DNA of 64,000 nt. It comes from Caenimonas sedimenti (GTDB taxonomy: Bacteria; Pseudomonadota; Gammaproteobacteria; Burkholderiales; Burkholderiaceae_C). Position numbers and translations under genes: made by a program. Below, in pieces: positions 41,764 to 50,754 of this stretch. Below the pieces are notes generated by a model. The model was not told the DNA's origin, did not search any database, and was given only the letters and a program-made list of their open reading frames with translations. The stretch covers positions 124,001 to 188,000 of the forward strand of contig NZ_VOBQ01000013.1 of NCBI RefSeq assembly GCF_007833165.1, given 5' to 3'. How positions within the stretch are numbered: position 1 is the first letter of the stretch; each line of letters opens with the position of its first letter.

Positions 41764-43185
41764 ATGCAAAACAATCGACGAAATTTCTTGGCAGGGTTCG
41801 GAGCGATCGCCGGCGCCGTCAGCGCCGCGAGCGTGAGCAAGGTGGCCATGGCCGCTTTGCCGGAGCCCGTGATCCAGACGGGGCCGGCGACTGCGGGGCC
41901 GCTGCTGCCTGGCACGGGGCGCCCCTACAACCCGGTGGTGACGCTCAATGGGTGGACGTTGCCCTGGCGCATGAACCAAGGAGTGAAGGAGTTCCACCTG
42001 GTCGCCGAGCCCGTGGTGCGCGAGATGTCGCCGGGCTTCAAGGCGCACCTGTGGGGCTACAACGGCCAATCTCCTGGTCCCACGATCGAGGTCGTCGAGG
42101 GCGACCGCGTGCGGATATTTGTGACCAACAAGCTGCCGGAGCACACCAGCGTGCACTGGCACGGTCAACGCCTGCCCAACGGCATGGACGGGGTCTCGGG
42201 ACTGACTCAAAAGGCGATTCCCGTCGGCAAGACGTTCGTCTACGAGTTCGTCGCCAGGCGTCCCGGCACCTTCATGTATCACCCGCACGCCGACGAGATG
42301 ACGCAGATGGCGATGGGGATGATGGGCTTCTGGGTCACGCACCCGAAGGCGAAGCATCCGCTCATTGAGGAGGTCGACCGTGACTTCGTCTTCCTGCTGT
42401 CCTCATACGACATCGATCCGGGCGCCTACACGCCCAAGATCATGACGATGACCGACTTCAACCTCTGGGCGTTCAACAGCAGGATCTTTCCCGGCATCGA
42501 CTCGATGAACGTGAAGCTCGGCGACAAGGTGCGCATCCGCTTCGGCAACCTCACGATGACGAACCACCCGATTCATCTGCATGGCCACGAGTTCATGGTC
42601 ACCGGCACCGACGGGGGGCCGACGCCCAGGAGCACCCGCTGGATGGAGGTGACCACGGACGTGGCGGTGGGGCAGATGCGGCAAGTCGAATTCTTGGCCG
42701 ACGAGGAGGGCGACTGGGCCTTCCACTGCCACAAGAGCCACCACACCATGAACGCGATGGGACACGACGTGCCGACCATGATCGGCGTCGACCACCGCGA
42801 CGTGGCTAAGAAGATCGCCAAGCTCGTGCCCGACTACATGGTCATGGGCGAGCGTGGCATGGCCGACATGGGCGAGATGGAGATGCCGCTGCCGGACAAC
42901 ACCGCTCCGATGATGGGCGGGGTGGGTCCCTTCGGCGGGCTCGAGATGGGCGGGATGTTCACCACCGTCAAAGTGCGCCGCGAGCAGAAGCGCGGCGACT
43001 ACAAGGACCCCGGGTGGTTCAAGCACCCGCAGGGGACCGTGGCCTATGAGTTCACGGGCCAATTGCCCGAGCCGGCGCGCGCGAGCGCGGCCCCCCAGAA
43101 AACGCCTTCCGCGGCCAGCACGCCCGCGGCCAAGGAAGTGGAAGTGCGCGTCCGCAAACCCGCGTCCGGCCACAGCGGCCATTGA
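41764..43185 (+). CDS. Periplasmic multicopper oxidase (CopA-type copper oxidase)
   Basis: A 473-residue enzyme with a Tat-like leader (NNRRNFLAGFGAIAGAVS). The four copper motifs are SVHWHGQRLPNGMDG (about residue 127), MYHPHADEMTQM (about 172), HPIHLHGHEF (about 267) and HCHKSHHTMNAMGHD (about 320), giving type 1, 2 and 3 sites. The C-terminal part is Met-rich (MADMGEMEMPLP, MEMGGMF). It probably oxidises Cu(I) to less toxic Cu(II) in the periplasm. The start is 12 bases after the TolC-like gene. Confidence 0.92.
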   Translation: MQNNRRNFLAGFGAIAGAVSAASVSKVAMAALPEPVIQTGPATAGPLLPGTGRPYNPVVTLNGWTLPWRMNQGVKEFHLVAEPVVREMSPGFKAHLWGYNGQSPGPTIEVVEGDRVRIFVTNKLPEHTSVHWHGQRLPNGMDGVSGLTQKAIPVGKTFVYEFVARRPGTFMYHPHADEMTQMAMGMMGFWVTHPKAKHPLIEEVDRDFVFLLSSYDIDPGAYTPKIMTMTDFNLWAFNSRIFPGIDSMNVKLGDKVRIRFGNLTMTNHPIHLHGHEFMVTGTDGGPTPRSTRWMEVTTDVAVGQMRQVEFLADEEGDWAFHCHKSHHTMNAMGHDVPTMIGVDHRDVAKKIAKLVPDYMVMGERGMADMGEMEMPLPDNTAPMMGGVGPFGGLEMGGMFTTVKVRREQKRGDYKDPGWFKHPQGTVAYEFTGQLPEPARASAAPQKTPSAASTPAAKEVEVRVRKPASGHSGH

Positions 43186-43196
43186 AGGAGACCTCC

Positions 43197-43772
43197 ATGA
43201 AATCCACTCGAAACGTCTCAGTCGCGGCAGCGCTCGTCGCCGCCGCGCTGATCGGACCTGGAAGCGCCATGGGGCAAAGCAGCGCCCCGTATGCGGGCCA
43301 GCAGGAACGCGCGATCAAATCCCTCCCTCAGGCCGAGATCGACGAGCTGCTCGCAGGCCAAGGCATGGGCTTGGCGAAGGCGGCCGAACTCAACGGCTAC
43401 CCGGGCCCAGCGCACACGCTCGAACACGCCGATGCCTTGCGGCTCACGCCGGAGCAACGCCGGGCGACCGAAACGCTGATGCGCGCGCACAAGGAGAAGG
43501 CGCGCGCTCTGGGCGCCGAAGTCGTCGAGGCCGAGCGCGCGCTCGACCACGCGTTCGCCAGCCGCCAGGTGGACGCCGCGCGGTTGTCGACGCTGACGAC
43601 GGAGGTCGGCTCCAAGCAGGCGCGCCTGAGGGAGGAACACCTGCGAACGCATTTGGAGCAGACGGCGCTGCTCAGCGCCGAGCAGACCCGCAAATACGCT
43701 GAACTGCGCGGCTACGCCAGCGCGCCCGCATCGGGCGAGAAGCGCGACGGGCATCACGGCAAACACCACTAG
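43197..43772 (+). CDS. Spy/CpxP-like periplasmic heavy-metal resistance protein
   Basis: A 191-residue exported protein (signal to about residue 25) with AAGGAGACC before the ATG. The mature helical region LRLTPEQRRATETLMRAHKEKARALG and LREEHLRTHLEQTALLSAEQTRKYAEL has the LTPEQ and long-helix pattern of Spy/CpxP/CnrX-type proteins. The C-terminus is His-rich (DGHHGKHH). A chaperone or metal-sensing role in the periplasm is likely. Confidence 0.77.
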   Translation: MKSTRNVSVAAALVAAALIGPGSAMGQSSAPYAGQQERAIKSLPQAEIDELLAGQGMGLAKAAELNGYPGPAHTLEHADALRLTPEQRRATETLMRAHKEKARALGAEVVEAERALDHAFASRQVDAARLSTLTTEVGSKQARLREEHLRTHLEQTALLSAEQTRKYAELRGYASAPASGEKRDGHHGKHH

Positions 43773-43781
43773 GAGAATCCA

Positions 43782-44294
43782 ATGAAACTCGCAACACATC
43801 TCGCCCTGTCCATCGCCATCGCCATCGCCTCCACCGCCGGCTCCGCTTTCGCGCACGAGAAGCACGACGCCAAGAAGGCTTCCGCCGCAGTGAAGAAGGA
43901 GCAGAAGCCATGGGGCATCGCGGGCGACGCGAAGGCGGCTCGCCGCACGATCGAAATCGCCATGAGCGACGACATGCGCTTCACGCCCTCGAACATCGAG
44001 GTCAAGCAGGGCGAAACGGTGAAGTTCGTCGTGCGCAACAAGGGCAAGGTCCTGCACGAGATGGTCATCGGCGACAAGAAGACGCTCGACGAGCACGCCG
44101 CGCTGATGGTCAAGTTCCCGGGCATGGAACACGACGAGCCCTACATGGCCCACGTGGCCGCCGGCAAGGAAGCCTCCCTCATCTGGACCTTCAACAAGCC
44201 GGGAAACTTTGACTTCGCCTGCCTGATCGCGGGCCACTACCAGGCGGGCATGGTCGGGAAGATCAAAGTCTCCGCCGCGGGAGCCTCCAAATGA
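43782..44294 (+). CDS. Periplasmic cupredoxin
   Basis: A 170-residue blue-copper-type protein with a signal peptide ending AHEKH. The fold is shown by RFTPSNIEVKQGETVKFVVRN, the ligand His in VLHEMVIG, and the C-terminal ligand loop FACLIAGHYQAGM (Cys, His, Met). It may carry copper or pass electrons to the multicopper oxidase. Nine bases separate it from the Spy-like gene and it overlaps the DUF411 gene by four bases. Confidence 0.87.
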   Translation: MKLATHLALSIAIAIASTAGSAFAHEKHDAKKASAAVKKEQKPWGIAGDAKAARRTIEIAMSDDMRFTPSNIEVKQGETVKFVVRNKGKVLHEMVIGDKKTLDEHAALMVKFPGMEHDEPYMAHVAAGKEASLIWTFNKPGNFDFACLIAGHYQAGMVGKIKVSAAGASK

Positions 44295-44779
44295 TCGGCG
44301 CCGTCATCTCCCGCAGGCGCGCCGTCGGCGCGGCTCTGATGCTGGCGTGCGCGCCGGGCGTGGCCCTGGCCGCGTCCCCCGCCAAGGCGGTCCCGGTCGA
44401 AGTCTGGAAGGACCCCGAATGCGGCTGCTGCAAGGACTGGATCGCCCACATGGAAGCGAACGGCTTCAAGGTCAAGGTCAACGACACGGGCAACAACGCC
44501 GCGCGCGCGCGCCTGGGCATCGACAAGAAGCACGGCTCCTGCCACACGGCGGTCGTGGGCGGCTACGCCCTCGAGGGCCACGTGCCGGCGCGCGAGGTCA
44601 AGCGGTTGCTGGCTGAGAAGCCCGCCGCCGTTGGCCTGGCGGTCCCCGGCATGCCCGTGGGCTCGCCGGGCATGGATGGCGCGGTCTACAAGGGCCGCAA
44701 AGATTCCTTCGACGTGCTGCTGCTCGCGAAGGACGGAACAAGCAAGGTTTATCAACGTTACGAAGGGAAGAAGTCATGA
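44291..44779 (+). CDS. DUF411-family metal-binding protein
   Basis: A 162-residue exported protein with a signal peptide (AALMLACAPGVALAA). The DUF411 hallmark VEVWKDPECGCCKDWIAHME is followed by KKHGSCHTAVVGGYALEGHVPA and GLAVPGMPVGSPGM. The CGCC and SCHT cysteines and Met-rich loop are suited to copper binding. It sits in an overlapping set with the cupredoxin and CusF-like genes. Confidence 0.85.
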   Translation: MIGAVISRRRAVGAALMLACAPGVALAASPAKAVPVEVWKDPECGCCKDWIAHMEANGFKVKVNDTGNNAARARLGIDKKHGSCHTAVVGGYALEGHVPAREVKRLLAEKPAAVGLAVPGMPVGSPGMDGAVYKGRKDSFDVLLLAKDGTSKVYQRYEGKKS

Positions 44780-45135
44780 AACACGTCAAGCAACTCCTCC
44801 TGGCCGCGGCTTGCGCCGCAGGCCTCTCCGCCACCGCTTTCGCGCAGCAAACGGCTCTCGCGGATCACGGCGCTCACCAGCCCCAGGGAGCGGCGTCGGC
44901 GGCCGCCGCCGACATGTCGGAGGGAGAAGTGCGCAAGGTCGACAAGTCGGCCGGCAAGATCACCGTGAAGCACGGCGAGATCAAGAACCTCGACATGCCG
45001 CCTATGACGATGGTCTTCGGCGTCAAAGACGCCGCGATGCTCGACAAGGTCAAGCAGGGCGACAAGGTGCGCTTTCGGGCCGCCAGCCAAGAAGGCAAGT
45101 TCACCATCACCGAGATCCAAGCCGCGACTCAGTGA
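44776..45135 (+). CDS. CusF-like periplasmic copper-binding protein
   Basis: A 119-residue exported protein. The OB-fold core is GEVRKVDKSAGKITVKHGEI followed by KNLDMPPMTMVFGV. His plus the MPPMTM methionines match the CusF Cu(I) site, but the CusF tryptophan that caps the metal is replaced by Met here. It is the last gene of the plus-strand set begun at 39418 and overlaps the DUF411 gene by four bases. It could hand copper to an exporter. Confidence 0.85.
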   Translation: MKHVKQLLLAAACAAGLSATAFAQQTALADHGAHQPQGAASAAAADMSEGEVRKVDKSAGKITVKHGEIKNLDMPPMTMVFGVKDAAMLDKVKQGDKVRFRAASQEGKFTITEIQAATQ

Positions 45136-45211
45136 TGAGCTCGCCAAAGGCCAAGGCGCGCGACGGATTCTCGCCGCGCGCCCGCGCGCTCGAGAAATAG
45201 TTCGACAACCT

Positions 45212-45237
45212 CTTGACCTTGCCATGGCGTCAAGGTT
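45212..45237 (+). promoter_or_regulatory. MerR/CueR-type promoter
   Basis: TTGACC with the dyad CCTTGCCATGGCGTCAAGG (45217-45235), 34 bases before the small HMA chaperone gene. Same layout as the sites at 48552 and 56548. Confidence 0.72.
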
Positions 45238-45270
45238 CAGACTGTCCTTGAAATCAATCTGGAGGGCGAC

Positions 45271-45462
45271 ATGCTAGAGCTAAGAGTCCCCGACATGAAC
45301 TGCGGTGGCTGCGCCAAGTCGGTGGCGCGCGCGTGCGCGGCAGTCGACCCCGCCGCGAAGGTCGAGTTCGATTTGCGCGAAAAAAAGATCAAGATCGACT
45401 CGGAGGTCCCGCGCGAGAAGTTCGAACAGGCGCTCGCGGGCGCCGGATTCAAGCCCAGCTGA
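45271..45462 (+). CDS. Small HMA-domain copper chaperone
   Basis: A 63-residue single-domain protein: [18 protein letters not shown] holds the MxCxxC metal site (Cys about 11 and 14), followed by the typical beta-alpha repeat and [12 protein letters not shown]. CopZ-like chaperones carry Cu(I) to P-type ATPases. It is transcribed from the MerR-type promoter just upstream, and the ATPase gene follows by 49 bases. Confidence 0.88.
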   Translation: MLELRVPDMNCGGCAKSVARACAAVDPAAKVEFDLREKKIKIDSEVPREKFEQALAGAGFKPS

Positions 45463-45511
45463 TCTGCGAAGGCGCGGCGCGCGACATCAACCCCTGCAAG
45501 GAGATTCTGCC

Positions 45512-47992
45512 ATGGACCAGAAACACGCGGCTCACAAGCCAAGCGGGCGCGAGCCCTCGGGGCAAGGAGCCATGGTCCTCGACCACGCGGCTCATGCCGG
45601 CCCCGTGGCGACCGAGAAGCCTCAGGCCTCAACGGTCGCGGTTTACGTCTGCCCCATGCACCCCGAGGCGCGCAGCGGGGAGCCCGGGCGCTGCTCGATC
45701 TGCGGCATGGCCTTGCAACTCGAAACTCCGGCCTCGGGCGCGCCCGAGGCTCATGGCCACGAACCTCGCGCACACGGGCCGCCGGGCCCGGCGTCGAGTG
45801 GCCAAGAGGGGCATGTAGGCCATGGAGGCCATGCAGGCCATGCGGGCCATGCGGCTTCCGCCGAGCAGGCGCCCGCTGCGCCGGCTCAGGCTGGATCAAT
45901 CTATGTCTGCCCCATGCATCCGGAGGTGCGTCGCGACGCGCCGGGCCACTGTCCGATTTGCGGCATGGCGTTGGAGCCCGAGATGCCCACCTTGGGCGAG
46001 GGCAAGGATCCCGAGCTTGCCGATTTCGAGCGTCGCTTCTGGTGGAGCTTGCCTTTGACGGTTGTGGGCGTTGCGCTTGCGATGTTCGGCCACACGCTCG
46101 GCGTGATGGACGGGGGGGCCCAGACCTGGATCGAGCTTGCTCTGGGCGCCCCTGTCGTCCTATGGGCTGGCGCTCCCTTTTTCAAACGCTTCTGGGAGTC
46201 GCTGCGCAACCGCAGCCCCAACATGTGGACGCTCATCGGCCTGGGCACCGGCGCCGCGTTCCTCTACAGCCTGGTCGCGACTCTCGCGCCAGGGCTCTTC
46301 CCGTCGTCGTTCATGTCGATGGGGCGCGTCTCGGTCTACTTCGAGGCGGCCTCCGCGATCATCTCGCTCACACTGCTGGGCCAGGTTCTGGAGCTCCGCG
46401 CGCGCTCGGGCGCAGGGGCGGCCATCAAGGCCCTGTTGGGCCTGGCTCCGAAGACCGCCCGCCGCGTGGAGCCGGACGGATCGGAGGCCGACGTGCCGCT
46501 CGCGCACGTCCACCAAGGCGACTTGCTCCGCGTGCGGCCAGGAGAAAAAGTGCCCGTCGACGGCGAAGTCGTGGATGGGAAGAGCTCGGTGGACGAGTCG
46601 ATGGTCACCGGCGAGCCCATGCCGGTCTCCAAGACCGTCGGCGACAAGCTGATCGGCGCGACGATCAACGCGTCGGGGGCCTTGACGATGCGCGCGGAGA
46701 AGGTTGGTTCGGCGACGGTGCTCTCGCAGATCGTGCAGATGGTCGCTCAGGCCCAGCGGTCCAAAGCGCCGATGCAGCGCATGGCGGACGTCGTCGCCGG
46801 CTACTTCGTCATCGGTGTCGTCGTCGCCGCGCTGGCCACCTTCTTTGCCTGGGGCATTTGGGGCCCGGAGCCCTCCTGGGTCTACGGACTGATCAACGCG
46901 GTGGCCGTGCTCATCATCGCCTGCCCTTGCGCGTTGGGCTTGGCCACTCCGATGTCCGTCATGGTGGCCACCGGCGAAGGCGCCAAGCGCGGCGTGCTGT
47001 TCAGGGACGCCTCAGCCATCGAGAACATGCGCAAGGTGGACGTGCTCATCGTTGACAAGACCGGCACGCTCACCGAGGGCAAGCCAGCGTTTCAGAAGGC
47101 TGTCGCGGCTCCGGGACTTTCGGAGGACGATGTTCTGCGCTTCGCGGCCAGCCTCGACCAGGGCAGCGAACACCCGCTCGCCCACAGCATCGTCGCAGCC
47201 GCCAAGGCCAAGGGGCTGGCGCTCGCGAAGGCCGACGCGTTCGATTCCAGCACCGGCATCGGCGTGACCGGAACGGTCGAAGGCAAGAGCCTGGCGCTGG
47301 GCAACACCGCCTTGATGCAGAAGATCGGCGTCGACCTCTCCGCCCTGGCCGCGCAAGGCTCCGAGCTGCGGGAGAGCGGCGCGAGCGTCATGCACTTGGC
47401 CATCGACGGGCGCTTCGCAGGGTTGCTCGCCGTGGCCGATCCCGTCAAGGTGACCACGCCCGAGGCGATCGCGCGGCTTCGGGCGCAAGGCGTGCGCCTG
47501 GTCATGGCCACGGGCGACGGTTTGGCCACCGCCAAGTCGGTCGCGCGGACGCTTGGCATCGACGAGGTGCATGGCGAGGTCAAGCCCGCCGACAAGCTCG
47601 AACTCGCCCGCAAGTTCAAGTCGCAGGGGCTGGTGGTCGCGATGGCCGGCGACGGCATCAACGACGCCCCGGCTCTCGCCGGGGCGGACGTGGGCATCGC
47701 CATGGGCGCGGGCACCGACGTGGCCATGCAGAGCGCGCAAGTGACTCTCGTGAAGGGGGACCTGCGGGGCATCGCCGATGCGCGCGACCTCTCGGAAGCT
47801 TCGGTGCGCAACATGCGCCAGAACCTGCTCTTCGCCTTCCTCTACAACGCCCTCGGAATCCCGTTGGCGGCCGGCGTTCTCTACCCATGGACCGGCTGGC
47901 TGCTCTCGCCGATGCTGGCGGCGTTGGCGATGAGCCTGAGCTCCGTCTCCGTCGTCGGCAACGCTCTGCGCTTGAAGCGTTGGCGCTCCTGA
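45512..47992 (+). CDS. copA: Copper P1B-type ATPase with two YHS-like heavy-metal-binding domains
   Basis: An 826-residue pump. Instead of HMA domains the N-terminus carries two short Cys/His modules, [21 protein letters not shown] (about residue 46) and [21 protein letters not shown] (about residue 131), linked by a His/Gly-rich repeat ([15 protein letters not shown]). The body has eight membrane helices, CPC in [13 protein letters not shown] (about 470), phosphorylation site DKTGTLTEG (about 515) and [10 protein letters not shown] (about 713). This is the CopB/SilP-like Cu+/Ag+ exporter form. AAGGAGATT supports the start. Confidence 0.92.
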   Translation: MDQKHAAHKPSGREPSGQGAMVLDHAAHAGPVATEKPQASTVAVYVCPMHPEARSGEPGRCSICGMALQLETPASGAPEAHGHEPRAHGPPGPASSGQEGHVGHGGHAGHAGHAASAEQAPAAPAQAGSIYVCPMHPEVRRDAPGHCPICGMALEPEMPTLGEGKDPELADFERRFWWSLPLTVVGVALAMFGHTLGVMDGGAQTWIELALGAPVVLWAGAPFFKRFWESLRNRSPNMWTLIGLGTGAAFLYSLVATLAPGLFPSSFMSMGRVSVYFEAASAIISLTLLGQVLELRARSGAGAAIKALLGLAPKTARRVEPDGSEADVPLAHVHQGDLLRVRPGEKVPVDGEVVDGKSSVDESMVTGEPMPVSKTVGDKLIGATINASGALTMRAEKVGSATVLSQIVQMVAQAQRSKAPMQRMADVVAGYFVIGVVVAALATFFAWGIWGPEPSWVYGLINAVAVLIIACPCALGLATPMSVMVATGEGAKRGVLFRDASAIENMRKVDVLIVDKTGTLTEGKPAFQKAVAAPGLSEDDVLRFAASLDQGSEHPLAHSIVAAAKAKGLALAKADAFDSSTGIGVTGTVEGKSLALGNTALMQKIGVDLSALAAQGSELRESGASVMHLAIDGRFAGLLAVADPVKVTTPEAIARLRAQGVRLVMATGDGLATAKSVARTLGIDEVHGEVKPADKLELARKFKSQGLVVAMAGDGINDAPALAGADVGIAMGAGTDVAMQSAQVTLVKGDLRGIADARDLSEASVRNMRQNLLFAFLYNALGIPLAAGVLYPWTGWLLSPMLAALAMSLSSVSVVGNALRLKRWRS

Positions 47993-48145
47993 GGTTATGG
48001 CAGAGCCCATCTGCGGGAGAAATGAGCGTCTGCGCGGCCGCCTTCGTCGCTCAGTCCTGCATGCGGCGACTCGGTCACGCCTCAATATTCACGATCGGCC
48101 AGCCCCAGCGGCTGACCAACGTCGAGTTAACCCAAGGAGTCCGCC

Positions 48146-48499
48146 ATGAAGTTGTTCGCGCACGCTCTTCCCGCCGTCGCTATCTGCCTGGCCTTCATCG
48201 CCCCAGCGCAGGCGGCTGACACGGACATGAAGGCAATGATGTAAAAGGGCCACGAGAAGATGATGTCCATGCCGATGTCGGGCAAACCGGACGTCGACTT
48301 CGCGATGGCCATGCGCGAGCACCACTTGGGCGCCGTCGAGATGTCCCCGTGGCAGATCGACCACGGCAAGGACGCGAAGATGAAGCAGATGGCCCGCAAG
48401 ATCATCGCCGATCAGAAGAAGGAGATTGCGCAATTTGATCAGTTCCTCGCCAAGAACGCGCACAGCAAGGGCCACGCCGGACACGCGCCGTCCAAGTAG
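48146..48499 (+). pseudogene. DUF305-family exported protein interrupted by an ochre codon
   Basis: The ATG at 48146 has a CAAGGAG site and begins a signal peptide (MKLFAHALPAVAICLAFIAP..AQA). After 32 codons (..DMKAMM) comes TAA (48242-48244). The same frame then continues with KGHEKMMSMPMSGKPDVDFA, MREHHLGAVEM and KMKQMARKIIADQKKEIAQF, the DUF305 ferritin-like four-helix pattern, to the stop at 48499. A single CAA or GAA to TAA change explains it. The downstream part could restart at 48260 but would lack a signal peptide. Confidence 0.72.
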
Positions 48500-48551
48500 G
48501 CAGGTCCGCGAGGGGGCGCGATCGCGTGCCAAAGGGCGCATAAAGAAATCA

Positions 48552-48577
48552 CTTGACCTTGCCACGATGGCAAGGTT
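48552..48577 (+). promoter_or_regulatory. MerR/CueR-type promoter
   Basis: TTGACC with the perfect dyad CCTTGCCACGATGGCAAGG (48557-48575), followed by TTGATACTTTC. The best match in the window to a CueR-type site; 36 bases before the next chaperone gene. Confidence 0.78.
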
Positions 48578-48612
48578 GATACTTTCTTTATAAACCCAGA
48601 AAGGTGCCTTCC

Positions 48613-48927
48613 ATGATCACGTTTCACATCCCCGATATGAGCTGCGGAAACTGCGCGAGCGCGATCGCGCGGGCCGTGGCGAGCGTCGACGAGCACGCCC
48701 GCCTCGAAGTCAGCATCGCGCAGAAGCTTGTATCGGTGCAAAGCGCCGCAGCGGAAAGCGAGCTTGCCAAAGCCATCCAGGAGGCTGGCGACACCCCTGC
48801 AAAGTCGACCGCCTCAGCCTCCCGCGCGGCGCCCGCTTCTGGCGGATGCTGCGGCGGCGTGCGGAAGGCGGCTTCCGCCAACGACGCGCAAGCGGCCCCA
48901 GCGCGCCGAAGCTGCTGCTGCGGCTGA
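48613..48927 (+). CDS. HMA-domain chaperone with Cys-rich tail
   Basis: A 104-residue protein. An HMA domain (FHIPDMSCGNCASAIARA, MxCxxC at about residues 8-13) is followed by an Ala/Ser-rich linker with SGGCCGG and a C-terminal RRSCCCG. The extra Cys clusters are unusual for a CopZ-type chaperone and may store or relay metal. It has its own MerR-type promoter. Confidence 0.82.
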   Translation: MITFHIPDMSCGNCASAIARAVASVDEHARLEVSIAQKLVSVQSAAAESELAKAIQEAGDTPAKSTASASRAAPASGGCCGGVRKAASANDAQAAPARRSCCCG

Positions 48928-48942
48928 TGCGGAGGTTTGGAT

Positions 48943-48967
48943 GAGCCATGAGCGGCGCTCATGGCTC
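48943..48967 (+). terminator. Hairpin after the HMA chaperone gene
   Basis: GAGCCATGAGC (48943-48953) and GCTCATGGCTC (48957-48967) form a perfect 11-base stem with a three-base loop. It starts 16 bases after the stop codon. No T-run follows, so it may be a weak terminator or an mRNA-stabilising hairpin. Confidence 0.5.
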
Positions 48968-49153
48968 GCGCGCTAGGCTTCATCTGCACAAGCAGGCAGG
49001 AAAGCTATCAAACCGCGTAGAGATGGCGGCGAACTGCCAAAGACGGCACGTCAGCCTACGCGCCGGGTCTGCCGATGAGCGGACGCGGACGCTTTTAAGA
49101 GGGAGGATGTCCAGAGTGGCTGCCCCCGGCGCCGCTCGCTCTCCGACATTGGA

Positions 49154-49167
49154 TTGACCTGGATCAA
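49154..49167 (+). promoter_or_regulatory. FNR/ANR-box-like site
   Basis: TTGACCTGGATCAA matches the TTGAT-N4-ATCAA FNR consensus at nine of ten fixed positions. It lies 59 bases before the start of the Met-rich periplasmic gene at 49227, a plausible place for oxygen-responsive activation. Confidence 0.5.
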
Positions 49168-49226
49168 GTCGGCGCTGCGCCTCTCGGCGCAGCATGGCTC
49201 GAACGCCTCTTCAACTAGGAATCGCA

Positions 49227-49664
49227 ATGAAAAACACTCGCCTCATCCCCCTTGCCCTCCTCGCCGCGGCTCTCGCGGCCCCGGGCTACGCCGCCACCAC
49301 GCCCGACGAGCACGCCGCGCACCAGGCGGCGGCCTCGGCCGAAGGAACTGGAACGGCCAAAACGCATGCGGGCAAGCATGGCGCCCACATGCGAATGATG
49401 GACTCGCAGACCGACGCGATGAAGGCCATGCACGAGAAGATGATGGCCGCCAAGACGCCCGAGGAGAAGAGCGCGCTCATGAGCGAGCACATGAAGACCA
49501 TGGGCGCCGGGATGTCCATGATGAAGGACATGCCCAAGGGGATGGGCGACATGAAGAGCGCCAAGGGCATGGCAGAGTGCCACGCGATGATGGAGAAGCG
49601 GATGGCCATGATGGGGGCGGCCATGGACATGATGAGCGACCGGCTTCCGCAGCCGGCCAAGTAA
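49227..49664 (+). CDS. Met/His-rich periplasmic protein
   Basis: A 145-residue exported protein (signal to about residue 22, AAPGYAA). The mature chain is packed with Met, His and Lys (HMRMMDSQTDAMKAMHEKMM, MGAGMSMMKDMPKGMG, AECHAMMEKRMAMMGAAMDM). This composition suits binding of Cu(I) or Ag(I) like methionine-rich periplasmic copper buffers. It is the first gene of a short set with the DUF2933 gene and two membrane proteins. Confidence 0.77.
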   Translation: MKNTRLIPLALLAAALAAPGYAATTPDEHAAHQAAASAEGTGTAKTHAGKHGAHMRMMDSQTDAMKAMHEKMMAAKTPEEKSALMSEHMKTMGAGMSMMKDMPKGMGDMKSAKGMAECHAMMEKRMAMMGAAMDMMSDRLPQPAK

Positions 49665-49674
49665 GGAGAGAGCC

Positions 49675-49956
49675 ATGACGCCCGATCCCGCCGCCCCGTC
49701 TCCGGGCTCCACCCAGCGCGCGGGGATTGGCGTGTTCTTGCGCTCGCACTACGCCCTCGGCTACCTGGTGCTCGGCGCGCTCGCCACCTATCTGTATTTC
49801 AGCGAGCACCGCGCCCATTTTCTTGGCGCGTTGCCGTTCCTGCTGATCCTCGCCTGTCCCTTGATGCATCTGTTCATGCACCGGGGCCACGGAGGACACG
49901 GCGGGCGCGGATCTCATGGGGCCCGTCCCCCGGCCGACTACGGAGGTCGGCCATAA
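49675..49956 (+). CDS. DUF2933-family small membrane protein
   Basis: A 93-residue protein with one or two membrane helices (YALGYLVLGALATYLYF, FLGALPFLLILACPLMHLFMH) and a His/Gly-rich tail (RGHGGHGGRGSHGA). The CPLMHLFMHRGHG stretch is the DUF2933 signature, found in copper and silver resistance clusters. It lies ten bases after the Met-rich gene; its TAA overlaps an ATA that may start the next gene. Confidence 0.82.
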   Translation: MTPDPAAPSPGSTQRAGIGVFLRSHYALGYLVLGALATYLYFSEHRAHFLGALPFLLILACPLMHLFMHRGHGGHGGRGSHGARPPADYGGRP

Positions 49957-50240
49957 CCACCGACCGCGGGTCCCTCAAAGCCGCCGAGCTGTTGTCGCTC
50001 GCGGGCTTGGCCGCGGCCGGAGCCGGCGGCGCGCTCTTGCTTCAACAGTGGCTGGGGCCTTTCGCAGTTGCGATCTTCGCCGTGGGCCTCATCGCGCACG
50101 CCGCGGGGATGTGGAGCAAGCATCGGATCGAGGCTCGAGCGCAAGTTCGAACCGCGGCTTGGGAGCCCATCCTTTACTGGCTGTGCTGGTTGGCCTTGGT
50201 CGTCCTCGCCGTCTACCTGCTCGTCCCCAACTTTCGGTAG
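49953..50240 (+). CDS. Small membrane protein with no ATG/GTG/TTG at the expected start
   Basis: The frame encodes ITTDRGSLKAAELLSLAGLA then three hydrophobic segments (GAGGALLLQQWLGPFAVAIFAVGLIAHA, WEPILYWLCWLALVVLAVYLL). A good GGAGGTC ribosome site sits just before ATA at 49953, and ATAA would overlap the previous stop exactly as ATGA does elsewhere here. The nearest ordinary start is TTG at 49992, without a clear ribosome site. Either the ATG mutated to ATA or initiation uses the TTG. Similar proteins occur in copper clusters; function unknown. Confidence 0.6.
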   Translation: MTTDRGSLKAAELLSLAGLAAAGAGGALLLQQWLGPFAVAIFAVGLIAHAAGMWSKHRIEARAQVRTAAWEPILYWLCWLALVVLAVYLLVPNFR

Positions 50241-50322
50241 CGGCATGCGCGGAGGATCAAATGCAGACGAATAGATCCGATGCCGGCCCAATGGCGCGCG
50301 GCGGGCGCGGTGAGGAGCTTGC

Positions 50323-50754
50323 ATGACTCGGCTCTCCGGCAAAGTGTTCGCAGTCTGCGGGCTATGGATGGTCCTTTTGGGCGTCTATTTCATCTTCCTG
50401 CGGCCCGCTCTCTTGCCGGAGGATCCGCGCTTCATGGGAACTTCGCTCGAGGCGCTGCGCCTGGCCGCTCCTGGGCTCGAGCGTTGGCTTGGCCATGTAT
50501 TCAACGTGATGGGGGGATTCATGGTCGCGGCCGGCGCCCTCACCGCGCTCGTCGCTTGGCGGTTCCTGGCCGCGCGCGCGCCGGGCGCGCTGCTGGCCAT
50601 GTCTGTCGCAGGCCTGTTCAGCGTCGCCCTCATGAGCGCGACTAACTTCATGCTGCATTCCGACTTCCGCTGGCTGCTGCTGGCTCCGGCGCTGCTGTGG
50701 GCGCTCGGGTTGGGGTGCTACTTGCGCGAACGGCAGACGCCTCGCGAGAGCTGA
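50323..50754 (+). CDS. Four-helix membrane protein, unknown function
   Basis: A 143-residue protein with four hydrophobic segments: VFAVCGLWMVLLGVYFIFL, MGGFMVAAGALTALVAWRFL, LLAMSVAGLFSVALMSATNF and LLLAPALLWALGLGCYL. A loop after the first helix contains PEDPRFMG. GAGGAG precedes the ATG. It follows the metal genes in the same direction but carries no metal-binding motif and no family was recognised. Confidence 0.6.
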   Translation: MTRLSGKVFAVCGLWMVLLGVYFIFLRPALLPEDPRFMGTSLEALRLAAPGLERWLGHVFNVMGGFMVAAGALTALVAWRFLAARAPGALLAMSVAGLFSVALMSATNFMLHSDFRWLLLAPALLWALGLGCYLRERQTPRES

